Notes under the pieces: model-generated | The model's input: only the letters and a program-made list of their open reading frames with translations | Databases searched by the model: none | What the model was told of the DNA's origin: nothing | DNA from: Planctomycetaceae bacterium UBA2671 | GTDB lineage: Bacteria > Planctomycetota > Planctomycetia > Planctomycetales > Planctomycetaceae | Reading direction: 5' to 3' | Assembly: GCA_002359185.1 (NCBI GenBank) | Contig: DEML01000115.1 | Coordinates: 94,327 to 118,077, forward strand | DNA: 23,751 bases | Part shown: one piece after another, positions 1 through 7,798 of the stretch | Position numbering within the stretch: position 1 is the stretch's first letter | Layout: each line of letters begins with the position of its first letter | Position numbers and translations under genes: made by a program

Positions 1-51
1 TGCTCCTGCCGAACGCTGCAGGTAATTTTGAATTTGCTCTAAGAAATGCAT
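1..51 (-). CDS. Possible 5' end of a minus-strand gene, cut by the window edge
   Basis: An ATG at 51 on the minus strand opens a frame with no stop to the window edge, giving MHFLEQIQNYLQRSAGA. The in-frame upstream stop lies at 72-70. It is on the same strand as the secreted protein that ends at 113, with about 60 bases between. No Shine-Dalgarno site is visible, and 17 residues are too few to assign a family. It could be the next gene of the same transcript or a chance frame. Confidence 0.35.
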   Translation of the reverse strand, partial: MHFLEQIQNYLQRSAGA

Positions 52-112
52 AACAAAAGGGGAGCTGTGTCATTTAAGACTCGGCTCCCATGACTATCAA
101 TAGCCAATCATA

Positions 113-880
113 TTATTCTTCTGCGAGTGGGGCATCCGGGCGATAAATCCATTGAGGATCGCCCTGGAATCGGAATTCGGGAGATTCGGGATCGAATTGA
201 TCACCCGGTCGCCAGAATTCCTGCTTGATTGTCTTGCGCTCCAGAATTGGCTCGCCATCTGGGCCGTCAACGGTACGGTAACCATTTGAAAATCCAGACA
301 TGTAGACGGTGAATCGATCGACAGCCGGGTCTATGCCTGGGAAAATAGCGACACCAAATAAAGCATTCTGGTCATTCGGTTCCTCTTCTGTGGCTGGGGG
401 AACAGGTCCGACAATGGTGATGGAATTTTTGAACTTGCGACGCTCTTTCTGATTAATCGCTTCCTGAACGTGCGGCAGGACTTGATCGGTCACGGCTCGT
501 TTCTCAGGAGTGTCCTCAGTAACGAGGGTAAATTCAGGAATGAAATACGGAGGACTTGGCTCAGGATCAATCAGATTCTGAGGTTCCGTTTCTCGAACAC
601 TCGGGGCAGTCATTGGACGGTTGATGGCTCGATAACAGAGATAGATGTACATCTTCGGTTCTAATTCACCGGTTTGGGGATTAGGAGTATCAACCCAAAT
701 CAGCCGCAAGGGCTTCATGTCGACTTCCATCACAATCAAGGATTTTTGCCGGCTACGCTCATTCCCCTGGGTTTCGGAACGTACTTTCCTGGAGAAGCCT
801 TCGTCTCCCTGAGCATGCAGGTTAGTACTGCTGCTTAAAGAAACTAATGCGGCCAGTGCAAAAATTGACAGAAATCTCAT
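113..880 (-). CDS. Secreted protein of unknown function
   Basis: About 255 residues with a clear N-terminal signal peptide: MRFLSIFALAALVSL, then a small-residue stretch ending LHAQ, where signal peptidase I could cut. The frame extends to a TTG at 892. The ATG at 880 is preferred because a GAGGA ribosome site (plus-strand complement at 886-890) lies 5 bases upstream and the signal peptide begins there. The mature part is acidic and proline-rich (runs such as TEEEPNDQN), with a region likely to form beta strands around PLRLIWVDTP and MYIYLCYRAIN. There is no transmembrane segment after the signal peptide, no catalytic motif, and no family I can name. It is probably exported to the periplasm or paryphoplasm. 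It is transcribed toward the partial gene at the window edge. Confidence 0.85.
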   Translation of the reverse strand: MRFLSIFALAALVSLSSSTNLHAQGDEGFSRKVRSETQGNERSRQKSLIVMEVDMKPLRLIWVDTPNPQTGELEPKMYIYLCYRAINRPMTAPSVRETEPQNLIDPEPSPPYFIPEFTLVTEDTPEKRAVTDQVLPHVQEAINQKERRKFKNSITIVGPVPPATEEEPNDQNALFGVAIFPGIDPAVDRFTVYMSGFSNGYRTVDGPDGEPILERKTIKQEFWRPGDQFDPESPEFRFQGDPQWIYRPDAPLAEE

Positions 881-1095
881 GAGTATCCTCAATCGTCAAG
901 TCAGAGAGTTACTACTCTGAACACGAAAAATCGTTGGTTGTGATATTATAAATTATCAAGACTGACAACGTCTGGTCAATATGTGGATCTCACATCTGTC
1001 CATAGAAGCCCTTCGAGAGATATTATTTGTCCGATTATACAGGCATGAAGTGATTTAATTCCGAATTTAATCAAATCGTCCGTAACTTCAGTCAC

Positions 1096-2559
1096 TTAAT
1101 TCTGATCGGCATTTGTGAGTTGTTTTTCAATCGAATCGGCGGTTTCGGCGACTACTCGCACACTTTTGCGGACTTCTTCCGGATCAACCGTTCCACGCGG
1201 ATAAGTGTCCACCATCACAAAATGAGAGACACCATCAATTTCCCGGATCGCCAGGCCACCGTGCGATAAATCGGAATTTAACCGTAATGCCGTTTCGTAG
1301 TAAGATGCCGTCGCGGGGCAGCAAATGCTGTATATGAGCAACAGTTTTTCATCATTTCGGTGATCACTGCTCTCCACGAAGACGCGTTGCTTGCGACCAT
1401 CGGGTAACTGAACCATCAAACGATATTTGTCATCACAGCGGATCCACGACACGGAAGAATCGTGCCCGAGAGCTTCAGTAAGGATCGAATCGACATCTCG
1501 CATCTGTCCGAGAATGGAGGAGACCAGATGCCAGGCAGCGGTACCATTCGTTGGTCGCGACAGTGAATCTTTCGACATCATTGATGTCACACACTCTGCC
1601 ACATTGAGTGGGATTTCCGGCTGAAGTCTCCGCAAATCGTGTGGCTTGGCCATCAAAATTCGGTGAACAATTTCTGAACGGGATCTTCCATTGTAAGGCA
1701 ACTTTCCCGTTAACAGGTAATAGAGGGAAATTCCCAACGCGTAAACATCGCTTGAGGTAGTATGTTCCCCTGTTTGCAATACTTCAGGGGCCAGATAGGG
1801 TAACGTGCCGATAATCTGCCCCTGGGGAAGATTATCGGGAAGATCGTTTCTGCGGGCTAAACCGAAATCGGCCAGCTTTGCCTGTCCCCGACTGCAAACA
1901 AGAATGTTGTCTGGTTTAATGTCGCGATGCAGAATTCCATGTCGATGTGCAAAATCGACTCCACTGCCAATCGAGGAAATCCACTGCAGCGCCTTCAGAA
2001 TGGGAATGGCTCCCTGCTGTTTGATATAGTTCCTGAGTGATCCCCCCGAGACCAGTTCCATTTCTATATAATAACGGCCAGCTTCCTGACCAACGGCATG
2101 AACTGTTACGATATGGGGATGAATAAGCTTAGCAGCAGAGCGTCCTTCCTGAAGTGTTGCCAGCCAGTTCGGATGTAAACTTTGACTTGCTGAAGGAGAA
2201 CTGATCTTCAAAGCACACGGGCGCCCCAACTGGCTGTGATGGGCCAGGTAGACACGTCCCATGCCTCCATGCCCCAGTAAAGCATCGCAGCGATATCGGG
2301 AAAAGCGTCGTCCGATCACTTGATCACAGGCATCATCATCGTGATGTAACTCTGCCGGCTGCAGGTTAACGTGATCGGAAGGGCGATGAGAATCCCAGAA
2401 CGGGGCTTCCAGTTCCTGACTGCGATCCATCGTCATCTGAAGTTGATCTGGCATCGAATCATTTTGAATAATTGTCGATTCCATGTCAGAAGAATTCTCC
2501 TGAATACTTGGCAATGGTTCCATAATCGACCAATAATGAAAGAGCCGCAGATTTATCAT
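1096..2559 (-). CDS. Hanks-type serine/threonine protein kinase with a YbjN/CesT-like C-terminal domain
   Basis: Phosphorylates Ser/Thr residues of unknown target proteins. Residue numbers count from the TTG at 2571. The kinase domain spans about 88-350 with all hallmarks: glycine loop GHGGMGRVYLA (100-110), ATP-binding Lys122 in CALKI, helix-C Glu143, HRDIKPDN (215-222), DFG (235-237) and APE (261-263). The first 85 residues are polar and probably disordered. No hydrophobic segment follows the kinase, so unlike membrane-anchored bacterial kinases it should be cytoplasmic. The last ~130 residues, including YYETALRLNSDLSHGGLAI and a closing helix, resemble the YbjN/type III chaperone-like fold. 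That match is from memory of the family pattern and is less certain than the kinase call. The start is ambiguous: ATGs at 2559, 2523 and 2484, the last with AGGAG 12 bases upstream. Divergent from the secreted protein at 2662, so the two may share a promoter region. Confidence 0.93.
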   Translation of the reverse strand: MINLRLFHYWSIMEPLPSIQENSSDMESTIIQNDSMPDQLQMTMDRSQELEAPFWDSHRPSDHVNLQPAELHHDDDACDQVIGRRFSRYRCDALLGHGGMGRVYLAHHSQLGRPCALKISSPSASQSLHPNWLATLQEGRSAAKLIHPHIVTVHAVGQEAGRYYIEMELVSGGSLRNYIKQQGAIPILKALQWISSIGSGVDFAHRHGILHRDIKPDNILVCSRGQAKLADFGLARRNDLPDNLPQGQIIGTLPYLAPEVLQTGEHTTSSDVYALGISLYYLLTGKLPYNGRSRSEIVHRILMAKPHDLRRLQPEIPLNVAECVTSMMSKDSLSRPTNGTAAWHLVSSILGQMRDVDSILTEALGHDSSVSWIRCDDKYRLMVQLPDGRKQRVFVESSDHRNDEKLLLIYSICCPATASYYETALRLNSDLSHGGLAIREIDGVSHFVMVDTYPRGTVDPEEVRKSVRVVAETADSIEKQLTNADQN

Positions 2560-2661
2560 TGCTGAACACAATGGCTGATGAATATCTGTTATCCTATCAT
2601 AATACCAGATCGACCCTGTAGGATAAAATGTCCGACTGGAAGATTTTCTCTGGAGAATGCA

Positions 2662-3261
2662 ATGAGTTACAGATTACTTACATTATCTGCGATTACCGTT
2701 TTATTACTGATCTTCACTTCAGATGCGGTGGCACAACCCCTCACAGTGCAACAACCCGTGGTTTCACAGTTTTCGGTCAACAGTACCGTCAGTGTTCCGG
2801 ATCGAGGTTCGACTCATCTGGGAAGCCTTAGCACTGCTCGCGATTCGCGTTTTCATTCCCGGACCTGGCCACGGGGATCCAGCACTTCTCGATCATTGAC
2901 GCATCAATCCGTTTCGGTTTCTGCCCACATCCATAATTTCGAGGAAATGGACGAACTGTTGCTACAGCAAGGCAAACAGAGTTTGCCATTGCCGTTAGAA
3001 AGTGAACTACCTTCCAATCTGCATTTTCGCAGTTTTCGTCAGACAGCTGATGTGAATCCCGTTCATCGAAAAGTGCGGTCATCTGCTCCGATAACGAATT
3101 CTCAAACGACGACTTACTCCTCCAGCCTGGCGGAGATTTACTATGAAAAAGCGGTGCAGGCAATTGCAGACGATAATCCCCGTTTGGCGAAAATCTATTT
3201 TCAACTGGCAGCTGACCGCGGATCGGCTCCTGCTCAGACTCAATTGAATAATCTTCGTTGA
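2662..3261 (+). CDS. Secreted protein with a TPR/Sel1-like C-terminus
   Basis: 199 residues. The open frame extends upstream to 2578, but the ATG at 2662 has GGAG at 2652-2655 and starts a typical signal peptide (MSYRLLTLSAITVLLLIF, cleavage probably after SDAVA). The middle is rich in Ser, Thr, Arg and Gln and has no recognisable domain. The last ~45 residues, IYYEKAVQAIADDNPRLAKI onward to RGSAPAQTQLNN, look like one helix-turn-helix tetratricopeptide or Sel1-like unit, suggesting a protein-binding tail outside the cytoplasm. It lies back to back with the kinase gene. Function unknown. Confidence 0.8.
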   Translation: MSYRLLTLSAITVLLLIFTSDAVAQPLTVQQPVVSQFSVNSTVSVPDRGSTHLGSLSTARDSRFHSRTWPRGSSTSRSLTHQSVSVSAHIHNFEEMDELLLQQGKQSLPLPLESELPSNLHFRSFRQTADVNPVHRKVRSSAPITNSQTTTYSSSLAEIYYEKAVQAIADDNPRLAKIYFQLAADRGSAPAQTQLNNLR

Positions 3262-3292
3262 ACAGGGTTCGAGTACGCATACTTAGAAATTA

Positions 3293-3334
3293 TTGAACCG
3301 CCAAGACGCCAAGATCAGCAAGGATTTTCTTGAG
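3293..3334. repeat. Intergenic repeat, CCGCCAAGACGCCAAG family
   Basis: The core AACCGCCAAGACGCCAAG is followed by a variable 7-10 bases and a CAAGRNTTTYTTGA-like tail. The same unit occurs at 6631-6669 and 21926-21961 in this window, each time between genes. No coding potential. Confidence 0.75.
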
Positions 3335-3388
3335 ATATCATAATTTGAGAGAATTGAGACACATATTTTTTGACGTGGAATCAATTTC

Positions 3389-3457
3389 GAACCGCAGATG
3401 GACGCAGATAAACGCGGATGATTAAAATCTACGTTTATCCGCGTTCATCTGCGGTTC
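3389..3457. repeat. Inverted repeat, GAACCGCAGATG hairpin family
   Basis: The left arm at 3389-3419 (GAACCGCAGATGGACGCAGA, then TAAACGCGGAT) is mirrored by 3428-3457 (ACGTTTATCCGCGTTCATCT, then GCGGTTC), giving a near-perfect stem of about 28 bp with a short AT-rich loop. A second full hairpin of this family lies at 6793-6851 and a lone left arm at 19213-19243. Together with the repeat at 3293 it fills the gap 3262-3566, where I see no gene. Confidence 0.85.
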
Positions 3458-3566
3458 TATTAACTTAATAGTCATGTGATTATTCTGTACAAGGTTCTCG
3501 TTATCAAAAAAAGTACGGTAAATCACACGTTCATAGTTTACTTCACTCAATGAAATCCAAATCGCT

Positions 3567-4430
3567 TTGCAACACTTCCTCCAGAATCTGGTCTCCATTT
3601 TCATTTATATTGTATTCTTTCTGAGCCTTTATCGCTGGGCGAAGTGGGCGCGGATTGGTTTTTCGAGTGTGGAAAACTCGACGCCGCTTTGTTTTCAGCG
3701 AAACCCAGAAACTCGCAGTCCTGTTCCAGCCGCTCCAATCTGGCTGGCGATCTTCTGGGTGGCACTGCAGGTTAGTTCGAATCTCCTGTCGACTTCAACG
3801 GAAGGTCCTCAGAGCTCCTTCCCGAATTATTCGGGGTTATTCATGCTGACCACTCTGCTTCCAGCTTGTATTGGCAGCCTGCTGATCTTTCTCTGGAAAG
3901 TATCCCCTCAAGCAGGCAAAATTACGGACTACTTCCGAAGTGAATCGATCCTGCTGGAGTTAAAGTCAGGATTTCAATTGTTCGTGATGGCATTCGCTCC
4001 CACGTTCCTGCTGCTATTACTTTCACTTTTGTGGAAAACACCTGAAACACAGCACGTCCTATTGAAAATGCTCCATCAACAGAGCGATCCTCTGCTCCTA
4101 TGCTTGATTGGATTCGGAGCCGTTGTTGTGGCTCCATTGTTTGAAGAGTTGCTGTTTCGGATTCTGTTGCTCAATGGCTTCCTCGAAAAACTACGAACCC
4201 TGGGATATTCGGAACAAAATCGAAAACGGGTGGCTGTTCTTGTGATATCTATCATCTTTTGCCTGGGTCATGGAAAATATGATGCCTTACAGTTGATGCC
4301 ATTGGCGTTGTGCCTGGCCTGGAGTCAAATACAACGTAAGAGTTACTGGAGCGTGGTTTTGGCCCATGCGTTTTTTAATGCGTCGATGTTAATGCTGATG
4401 CTAGCATCTTCAGGTGCTGAGGTTGATTGA
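3567..4430 (+). CDS. CPBP-family intramembrane metalloprotease (CAAX protease/Abi-like)
   Basis: 287-residue polytopic membrane protein. Hydrophobic segments lie at about 8-22, 57-72, 90-110, 136-156, 176-191, 222-234 and 262-281. The three CPBP signatures are present: EELLFR with Glu193, Glu194 and Arg198; His235 in FCLGH; and His267 with Asn271 in HAFFNA. These make up the metal and catalytic site on the inner-membrane face. The family cleaves prenylated or other membrane-associated substrates in eukaryotes; bacterial substrates are mostly unknown. The only usable start before the first hydrophobic segment is a TTG at 3567; the nearby ATG at 3550 is in another frame, and an in-frame stop lies at 3534-3536. 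No ribosome site is obvious. It converges on clpX across a shared terminator. A second member lies at 15173. Confidence 0.88.
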   Translation: MQHFLQNLVSIFIYIVFFLSLYRWAKWARIGFSSVENSTPLCFQRNPETRSPVPAAPIWLAIFWVALQVSSNLLSTSTEGPQSSFPNYSGLFMLTTLLPACIGSLLIFLWKVSPQAGKITDYFRSESILLELKSGFQLFVMAFAPTFLLLLLSLLWKTPETQHVLLKMLHQQSDPLLLCLIGFGAVVVAPLFEELLFRILLLNGFLEKLRTLGYSEQNRKRVAVLVISIIFCLGHGKYDALQLMPLALCLAWSQIQRKSYWSVVLAHAFFNASMLMLMLASSGAEVD

Positions 4431-4460
4431 AAGATGATCAAACTCGTTGAATACATACAC

Positions 4461-4495
4461 AAAAAAAGGCCCTCATTTTACTGAGGGCCTTTTTT
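4461..4495. terminator. Bidirectional Rho-independent terminator
   Basis: A run of A (4461-4467), then GGCCCTCA, a six-base loop (TTTTAC), TGAGGGCC and a run of T to 4495. The stem is about 14 bp if the A/T pairs are counted. It has a U tract on both strands and sits between the 3' ends of the CPBP protease (+) and clpX (-), so it can terminate both. Confidence 0.95.
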
Positions 4496-4519
4496 AAGTT
4501 TAGTTGAAATCACAGATGA

Positions 4520-5803
4520 CTATGCGGCTGCGGAATCTCCGATGGCGACAATTTCCTGTTCGCCGCGGACCATTTCCGGGGTGATCAGATACTTCTTGCC
4601 GTGCCCCTGGTCTGGTAGATCGTAAAGCAGGTCGAAGACAACTCCTTCAAGGACAGATCGCAGGCTTCGAGCACCGGTTTCGCGTTGGGCGGCTTTGTGA
4701 GCAATCGCCTGCAGAGCTTCGTCGGTAAAGTCGAGAGTTGCATCTTCCATGGAGAAGAGTTTCTGATATTGCTTCACAATTGAATTTTTCGGTTCAACCA
4801 GAATCTTGACCAGATCTTTTTCGACCAGTGGAGACAGTGTGCTAAGCAATGGCAAGCGTCCGAGCAGTTCTGGAATCAAGCCGAATTCCAGAATGTCGTC
4901 GACTTCTGCCTGAGCCAGCAACGCATCCCGCTGAGCTTCCTGATTTTCCACAGAGGAAGAATTGAAGCCGATCATCTTACGTCCGAGACGTTTGGCGATG
5001 ATATCTTCGAGTCCGACAAATGTACCGCCGCAGATGAACAGAATATTGGTCGTGTCGACCTGAATATATTGCTGTTCAGGATGCTTGCGACCACCCTGTG
5101 GTGGAACATTGGCCACAGTTCCTTCGAGCATTTTCAGCAAGGACTGCTGAACACCTTCTCCGGAAACGTCACGAGTAATCGACACGTTTTGACTGGTTTT
5201 GCCAATCTTGTCGATTTCATCGATGAAGATGATCCCCCGCTGAGCCGCTTCGATATCGAAATCGGCAGCGTGGAGCAGTTTGAGAAGCAGGTTCTCGACG
5301 TCTTCCCCGACATAACCGGCTTCGGTCAGCGTGGTGGCATCACCGATGGCAAACGGGACCTGCAGGTAAGTGGCGAGAGTTTTGGCAAGCAATGTTTTTC
5401 CGCATCCGGTGGGTCCGACGAACAGAATGTTCGACTTTTCGATCTGCACATCGGAATCGTCACTGGCGTGGTTCATCAGTCGTTTGTAGTGATTGTGAAC
5501 GGCGACAGACATCACTTTCTTGGCTCGTTCCTGACCAATCACATATTGATCGAGATGGCCAACGATTTCGCGAGGAGCGGGAACTTTCTTGAACAGAGTT
5601 TGTGAGTCGCCGCGGCGTTTGTGTTCCTGTGTTAAAATGGACTGACAAAGATCGATGCAGTTTTCGCAGATGAAGACATCTTCTGGTCCTTCCACAAGTG
5701 GACCAACTTCGCGATAGCTCTTTCCACAGAAAGAACAATTCGCGTGCTTCTTGCTACTACTACCCTGTCGTTTACCTGAAGTGAAATCTGTACCGGAGGT
5801 CAT
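4520..5803 (-). CDS. clpX: ATP-dependent Clp protease ATP-binding subunit ClpX
   Basis: 427 residues, the usual ClpX length. A AAA+ unfoldase that recognises tagged proteins, unfolds them and feeds them to ClpP in the cytoplasm. The N-terminal zinc-binding domain has Cys23, Cys26, Cys46 and Cys49. Walker A is GPTGCGKT (130-137), Walker B IIFIDE (191-196), the substrate-gripping pore loop GYVG (163-166), the RKH loop 239-241, the ClpP-docking IGF loop 278-280 and the sensor-2 region GARSLR. All functional elements are intact. The ATG at 5803 has an AAGGA ribosome site (complement at 5809-5813) 5 bases upstream. clpP is not in the 5' flank seen here; the gene upstream on the same strand is a small membrane protein about 270 bases away, so clpX may have its own promoter in 5804-6071. 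Confidence 0.98.
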   Translation of the reverse strand: MTSGTDFTSGKRQGSSSKKHANCSFCGKSYREVGPLVEGPEDVFICENCIDLCQSILTQEHKRRGDSQTLFKKVPAPREIVGHLDQYVIGQERAKKVMSVAVHNHYKRLMNHASDDSDVQIEKSNILFVGPTGCGKTLLAKTLATYLQVPFAIGDATTLTEAGYVGEDVENLLLKLLHAADFDIEAAQRGIIFIDEIDKIGKTSQNVSITRDVSGEGVQQSLLKMLEGTVANVPPQGGRKHPEQQYIQVDTTNILFICGGTFVGLEDIIAKRLGRKMIGFNSSSVENQEAQRDALLAQAEVDDILEFGLIPELLGRLPLLSTLSPLVEKDLVKILVEPKNSIVKQYQKLFSMEDATLDFTDEALQAIAHKAAQRETGARSLRSVLEGVVFDLLYDLPDQGHGKKYLITPEMVRGEQEIVAIGDSAAA

Positions 5804-6071
5804 GGGCTATCCTTACTTGACTGCGATCAAATCGCGTTTGATCGGAAATCGATTCTATCCTGGAGTGGAACTGAGACTGCTGCCTCCGATTCAGAGTTCT
5901 CAGTTCACGGTATTTGACCATCGACCATTCTAGTCGGGCGTCTGTTTTCTCTATCCCTGGAGATGGAAACCGTGAGCACTCTCGCGATTTCCGAAATGTC
6001 TACCATGCAACCCTCGTGCCAAATCCTGAAAGTTGTAAAAACGATTCTAGGAGAATGTTTTCACTTGGATC

Positions 6072-6413
6072 TCACGAAACCGATTTTGAATCCTTTCCAG
6101 AATCTGGTTTCGTCTGCTCCCTGGTTGATGGACCAGGTTGCAGGCGCGATGCAAGCCGACCTTTGATGGATCGGTATTCTTCGCTCGACAACTCACCCCT
6201 TCGTTGCAATTCCGTCATACTGGTCAGCATCTCATGGTCGACGTTCGTAGTATCTTCACTCTCAGAAAGAATGGATCTAACCCACATAATCAGTCCAATC
6301 AGCAGACCTATGAAAATGAGCAGCAGGACCCATTGACCAGCGGTAGCTTGTAGTAAATCCGTCAAGTTTCGAGCAGCCAGTAATTCCATCGGGCTCGAGT
6401 CCTTTCCAGACAT
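6072..6413 (-). CDS. Small single-pass membrane protein with a SHOCT-like C-terminal motif
   Basis: 113 residues. One strong transmembrane helix at about 27-47 (WVLLLIFIGLLIGLIMWV). After a linker comes a short amphipathic segment, LQRRGELSSEEYRSIKGRL (residues 69-87), which fits the SHOCT pattern (a short C-terminal oligomerisation-type helix pair, typically L.xxGxIoxEEFxxxKxxLL). The tail is polar and basic/acidic. The ATG at 6413 is the first in frame; no Shine-Dalgarno site is clear. It is on the same strand as clpX and upstream of it by 268 bases. Function unknown. Frames on the opposite strand across this gene look like shadows. Confidence 0.7.
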   Translation of the reverse strand: MSGKDSSPMELLAARNLTDLLQATAGQWVLLLIFIGLLIGLIMWVRSILSESEDTTNVDHEMLTSMTELQRRGELSSEEYRSIKGRLASRLQPGPSTREQTKPDSGKDSKSVS

Positions 6414-6630
6414 AAAACAAACACAAGAGCAGACTTAACGCAAAGCTTACAAATCGCAGCCTCACTTCGGAGTAGAAATTACCACGATTTTGTCAGTTTT
6501 CCCATTATTGCGAGTCCATTCAGGAATTCAATCCCGATTCCGGGAGTTGGTTTGTCAGCATCGAATCATTAGAACCATGGATGGCCCCAGCGCGGCGTAG
6601 CTGCAACCAATTACTTACAACGGAAGAAAT

Positions 6631-6708
6631 TAACCGCCAAGACGCCAAGGGAAACAAGAAGTTCTTTGAAAATAATTTTAACCACGAAGACACAAAGGCA
6701 CGAAGAGA
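6631..6708. repeat. Two adjoining repeat units: CCGCCAAGACGCC and ACCACGAAGACAC families
   Basis: TTAACCGCCAAGACGCCAAG plus its tail (6630-6669) is followed by TTAACCACGAAGACACAAAG GCACGAAGAG (6678-6707) and a CTGTAACAA tail shared with the copy near 22035. The same order of units occurs at 21926-22044. The upstream stretch 6414-6630 holds no gene or repeat that I can support beyond the promoter region of the gene that starts at 6413. Confidence 0.75.
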
Positions 6709-6792
6709 TCTGTAACAATTTTGCCTCAAGTTCATCAGCATATTTTTTTATTGATTATCAGAGCGTGTCCCACACTCATTCCTGATCATTAG

Positions 6793-6851
6793 GAACCGCA
6801 GATGGACGCAGATAAACGCGGATGCAAAATATCTGCGTTCATCTGCGGTTC
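6793..6851. repeat. Inverted repeat, GAACCGCAGATG hairpin family (second copy)
   Basis: The left arm 6793-6823 is identical in its first 31 bases to the copy at 3389. The right arm 6831-6851 (ATCTGCGTTCATCTGCGGTTC) mirrors its start. The loop is shorter than in the first copy and the right arm lacks the AAACG block, so the two hairpins are not simple duplicates. Confidence 0.85.
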
Positions 6852-6856
6852 AGTTT

Positions 6857-6958
6857 GTAGGTTGGGTTAGCGGAACGCGTAACCCAACGCTTCTGACATT
6901 AAGTCTTCTCTGTGGTTTCTCAACTCTTGTTGGGTTACGCTTCGCTAACCCAACCTAC
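6857..6958. repeat. Inverted repeat, GTAGGTTGGGTTAGC family
   Basis: Left arm GTAGGTTGGGTTAGCGGAAC GCGTAACCCAAC (6857-6888) and right arm GTTGGGTTACGCTTCGCTAA CCCAACCTAC (6929-6958) are inverted relative to each other around a 40-base spacer. Each arm is itself partly self-complementary (GTTGGGTTA/TAACCCAAC). TTCGCTAACAAT is then repeated at 6959-6986. No coding potential. Confidence 0.85.
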
Positions 6959-7124
6959 TTCGCTAACAATCTAATTCGCTAACAATACTGTGTATTTGTT
7001 CGCACTTCTCCCCGATTTTTACTTACTACCGACTGATTTCCCGGATCGAATCAGTTTACAATTCGGGGTGGCATTGCAAACAATGGAGCTGAACAAGGAT
7101 TATTGAAACTCAACAGGCACAATT

Positions 7125-7607
7125 ATGGATTTTGAACAGAGACTACAAAAAGCGATTGACCGTGGTAAACGAACAAAGGAGCAGGTTCAACAGACGCAAT
7201 CGGCCCAAGCCACGACTGAAGAGGAATTCAAAGCCCTGCATTCGTCGGCACGACTGGAACTGACCGACCATATTGAAGCCTGTCTCAGAAAGCTGATCGA
7301 TCACTTCCCGGGCTTCGAATTTGAAACCATTATCGATGAAACCGGCTGGGGAGCGCGGATTCGCCGGGATGACATTCACATGAAACGGGGTAATGCCGAT
7401 CGTCTGTACAGTCAGCTCGTGATGCTCATCCGCCCCTTCTCTTCCGGACACCTGATTGATCTACTCGCCAAAGCGACCATCCGGAACAAAGAACTCTTCG
7501 CTCGAAATCATTTCCAAAGACTCGTCGAACTCGATCTCGATTCTTTCAGCAACCTGATCGACCTGTGGGTCCTTGAATTCGCGGAAGGCTATTCGGCTCA
7601 GGAATAA
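7125..7607 (+). CDS. Conserved-looking hypothetical protein
   Basis: 160 residues, charged, with no signal peptide or membrane segment. The N-terminal ~45 residues (QRLQKAIDRGKRTKEQ, then Gln- and Glu-rich) should form a helix or coiled coil. The rest (ARLELTDHIEACLRKLIDHF, FETIIDETGWGARIRRDDI, and three predicted helices to the end) looks like a compact alpha/beta domain, probably cytoplasmic. No catalytic motif is recognised. The ATG at 7125 is the first in frame after the repeat island; only a weak CAGG lies 7 bases upstream. Codon use and protein-like composition make it a real gene. Function unknown. Confidence 0.8.
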   Translation: MDFEQRLQKAIDRGKRTKEQVQQTQSAQATTEEEFKALHSSARLELTDHIEACLRKLIDHFPGFEFETIIDETGWGARIRRDDIHMKRGNADRLYSQLVMLIRPFSSGHLIDLLAKATIRNKELFARNHFQRLVELDLDSFSNLIDLWVLEFAEGYSAQE

Positions 7608-7643
7608 GCTGCTCTTGTGGGATGACAAATTAAAATAATCTTA

Positions 7644-7667
7644 ACCCGAAGCGTAAGCGAGGGGACG
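7644..7667. repeat. Short repeat, ACCCGAAGCGTAAGCGAGGG type
   Basis: The phrase ACCCGAAGCGTAAGCGAGGG plus GACG resembles a common planctomycete intergenic element. It occurs once in this window, so the call as a repeat rests on memory rather than on a second copy here. Confidence 0.35.
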
Positions 7668-7735
7668 ACGTTCAAACAAAAATAGAGTTAAACTTAAGCC
7701 AGTAGTTTTTCAAGATCTCAGTTACGAATAATGAG

Positions 7736-7798
7736 CCACAGATGGCACGTTTCAGCACAGATATATGCATCCGTTGAAATCTGTGTCCATCCGTGGTT
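7736..7798. repeat. Inverted repeat, CCACAGATGG family
   Basis: CCACAGATGGCACGTTTCAG CACAGAT (7736-7762) pairs with ATCTGTGTCCATCCGTGGT (7779-7797): a long imperfect hairpin related in wording to the CCGCAGATG family but distinct. It runs into the open frame of the downstream methyltransferase, where 7765-7798 would be read as HPLKSVSIRGC. Confidence 0.75.

Noticed and set aside
60..89. Hairpin GGGAGC/GCTCCC as a terminator for the secreted protein gene
   Set aside because: The stem is only 6 bp with an 18-base loop and no U tract on the minus strand.
2828..3280. 150-codon minus-strand frame across the secreted TPR-like protein
   Set aside because: The plus-strand gene has a signal peptide and a good ribosome site; the antisense product looks random.
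5069..5605. 178-codon plus-strand frame inside clpX
   Set aside because: It is antisense to the AAA+ core of clpX, and the apparent protein is a mirror of conserved codons.
5914..6336. 140-codon plus-strand frame opposite the small membrane protein
   Set aside because: The minus-strand protein has a clean transmembrane helix and SHOCT-like tail. The plus-strand translation is Ser/Arg/Cys-rich with no structure.
6520..6741. 73-codon minus-strand frame in the repeat island
   Set aside because: Most of it is encoded by the CCAAGACGCC and ACCACGAAG repeats.
6793..7798. Possible CRISPR array among the clustered repeats
   Set aside because: The repeats are different families in inverted orientation with irregular spacing. 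There is no regular direct repeat-spacer pattern and no cas gene.
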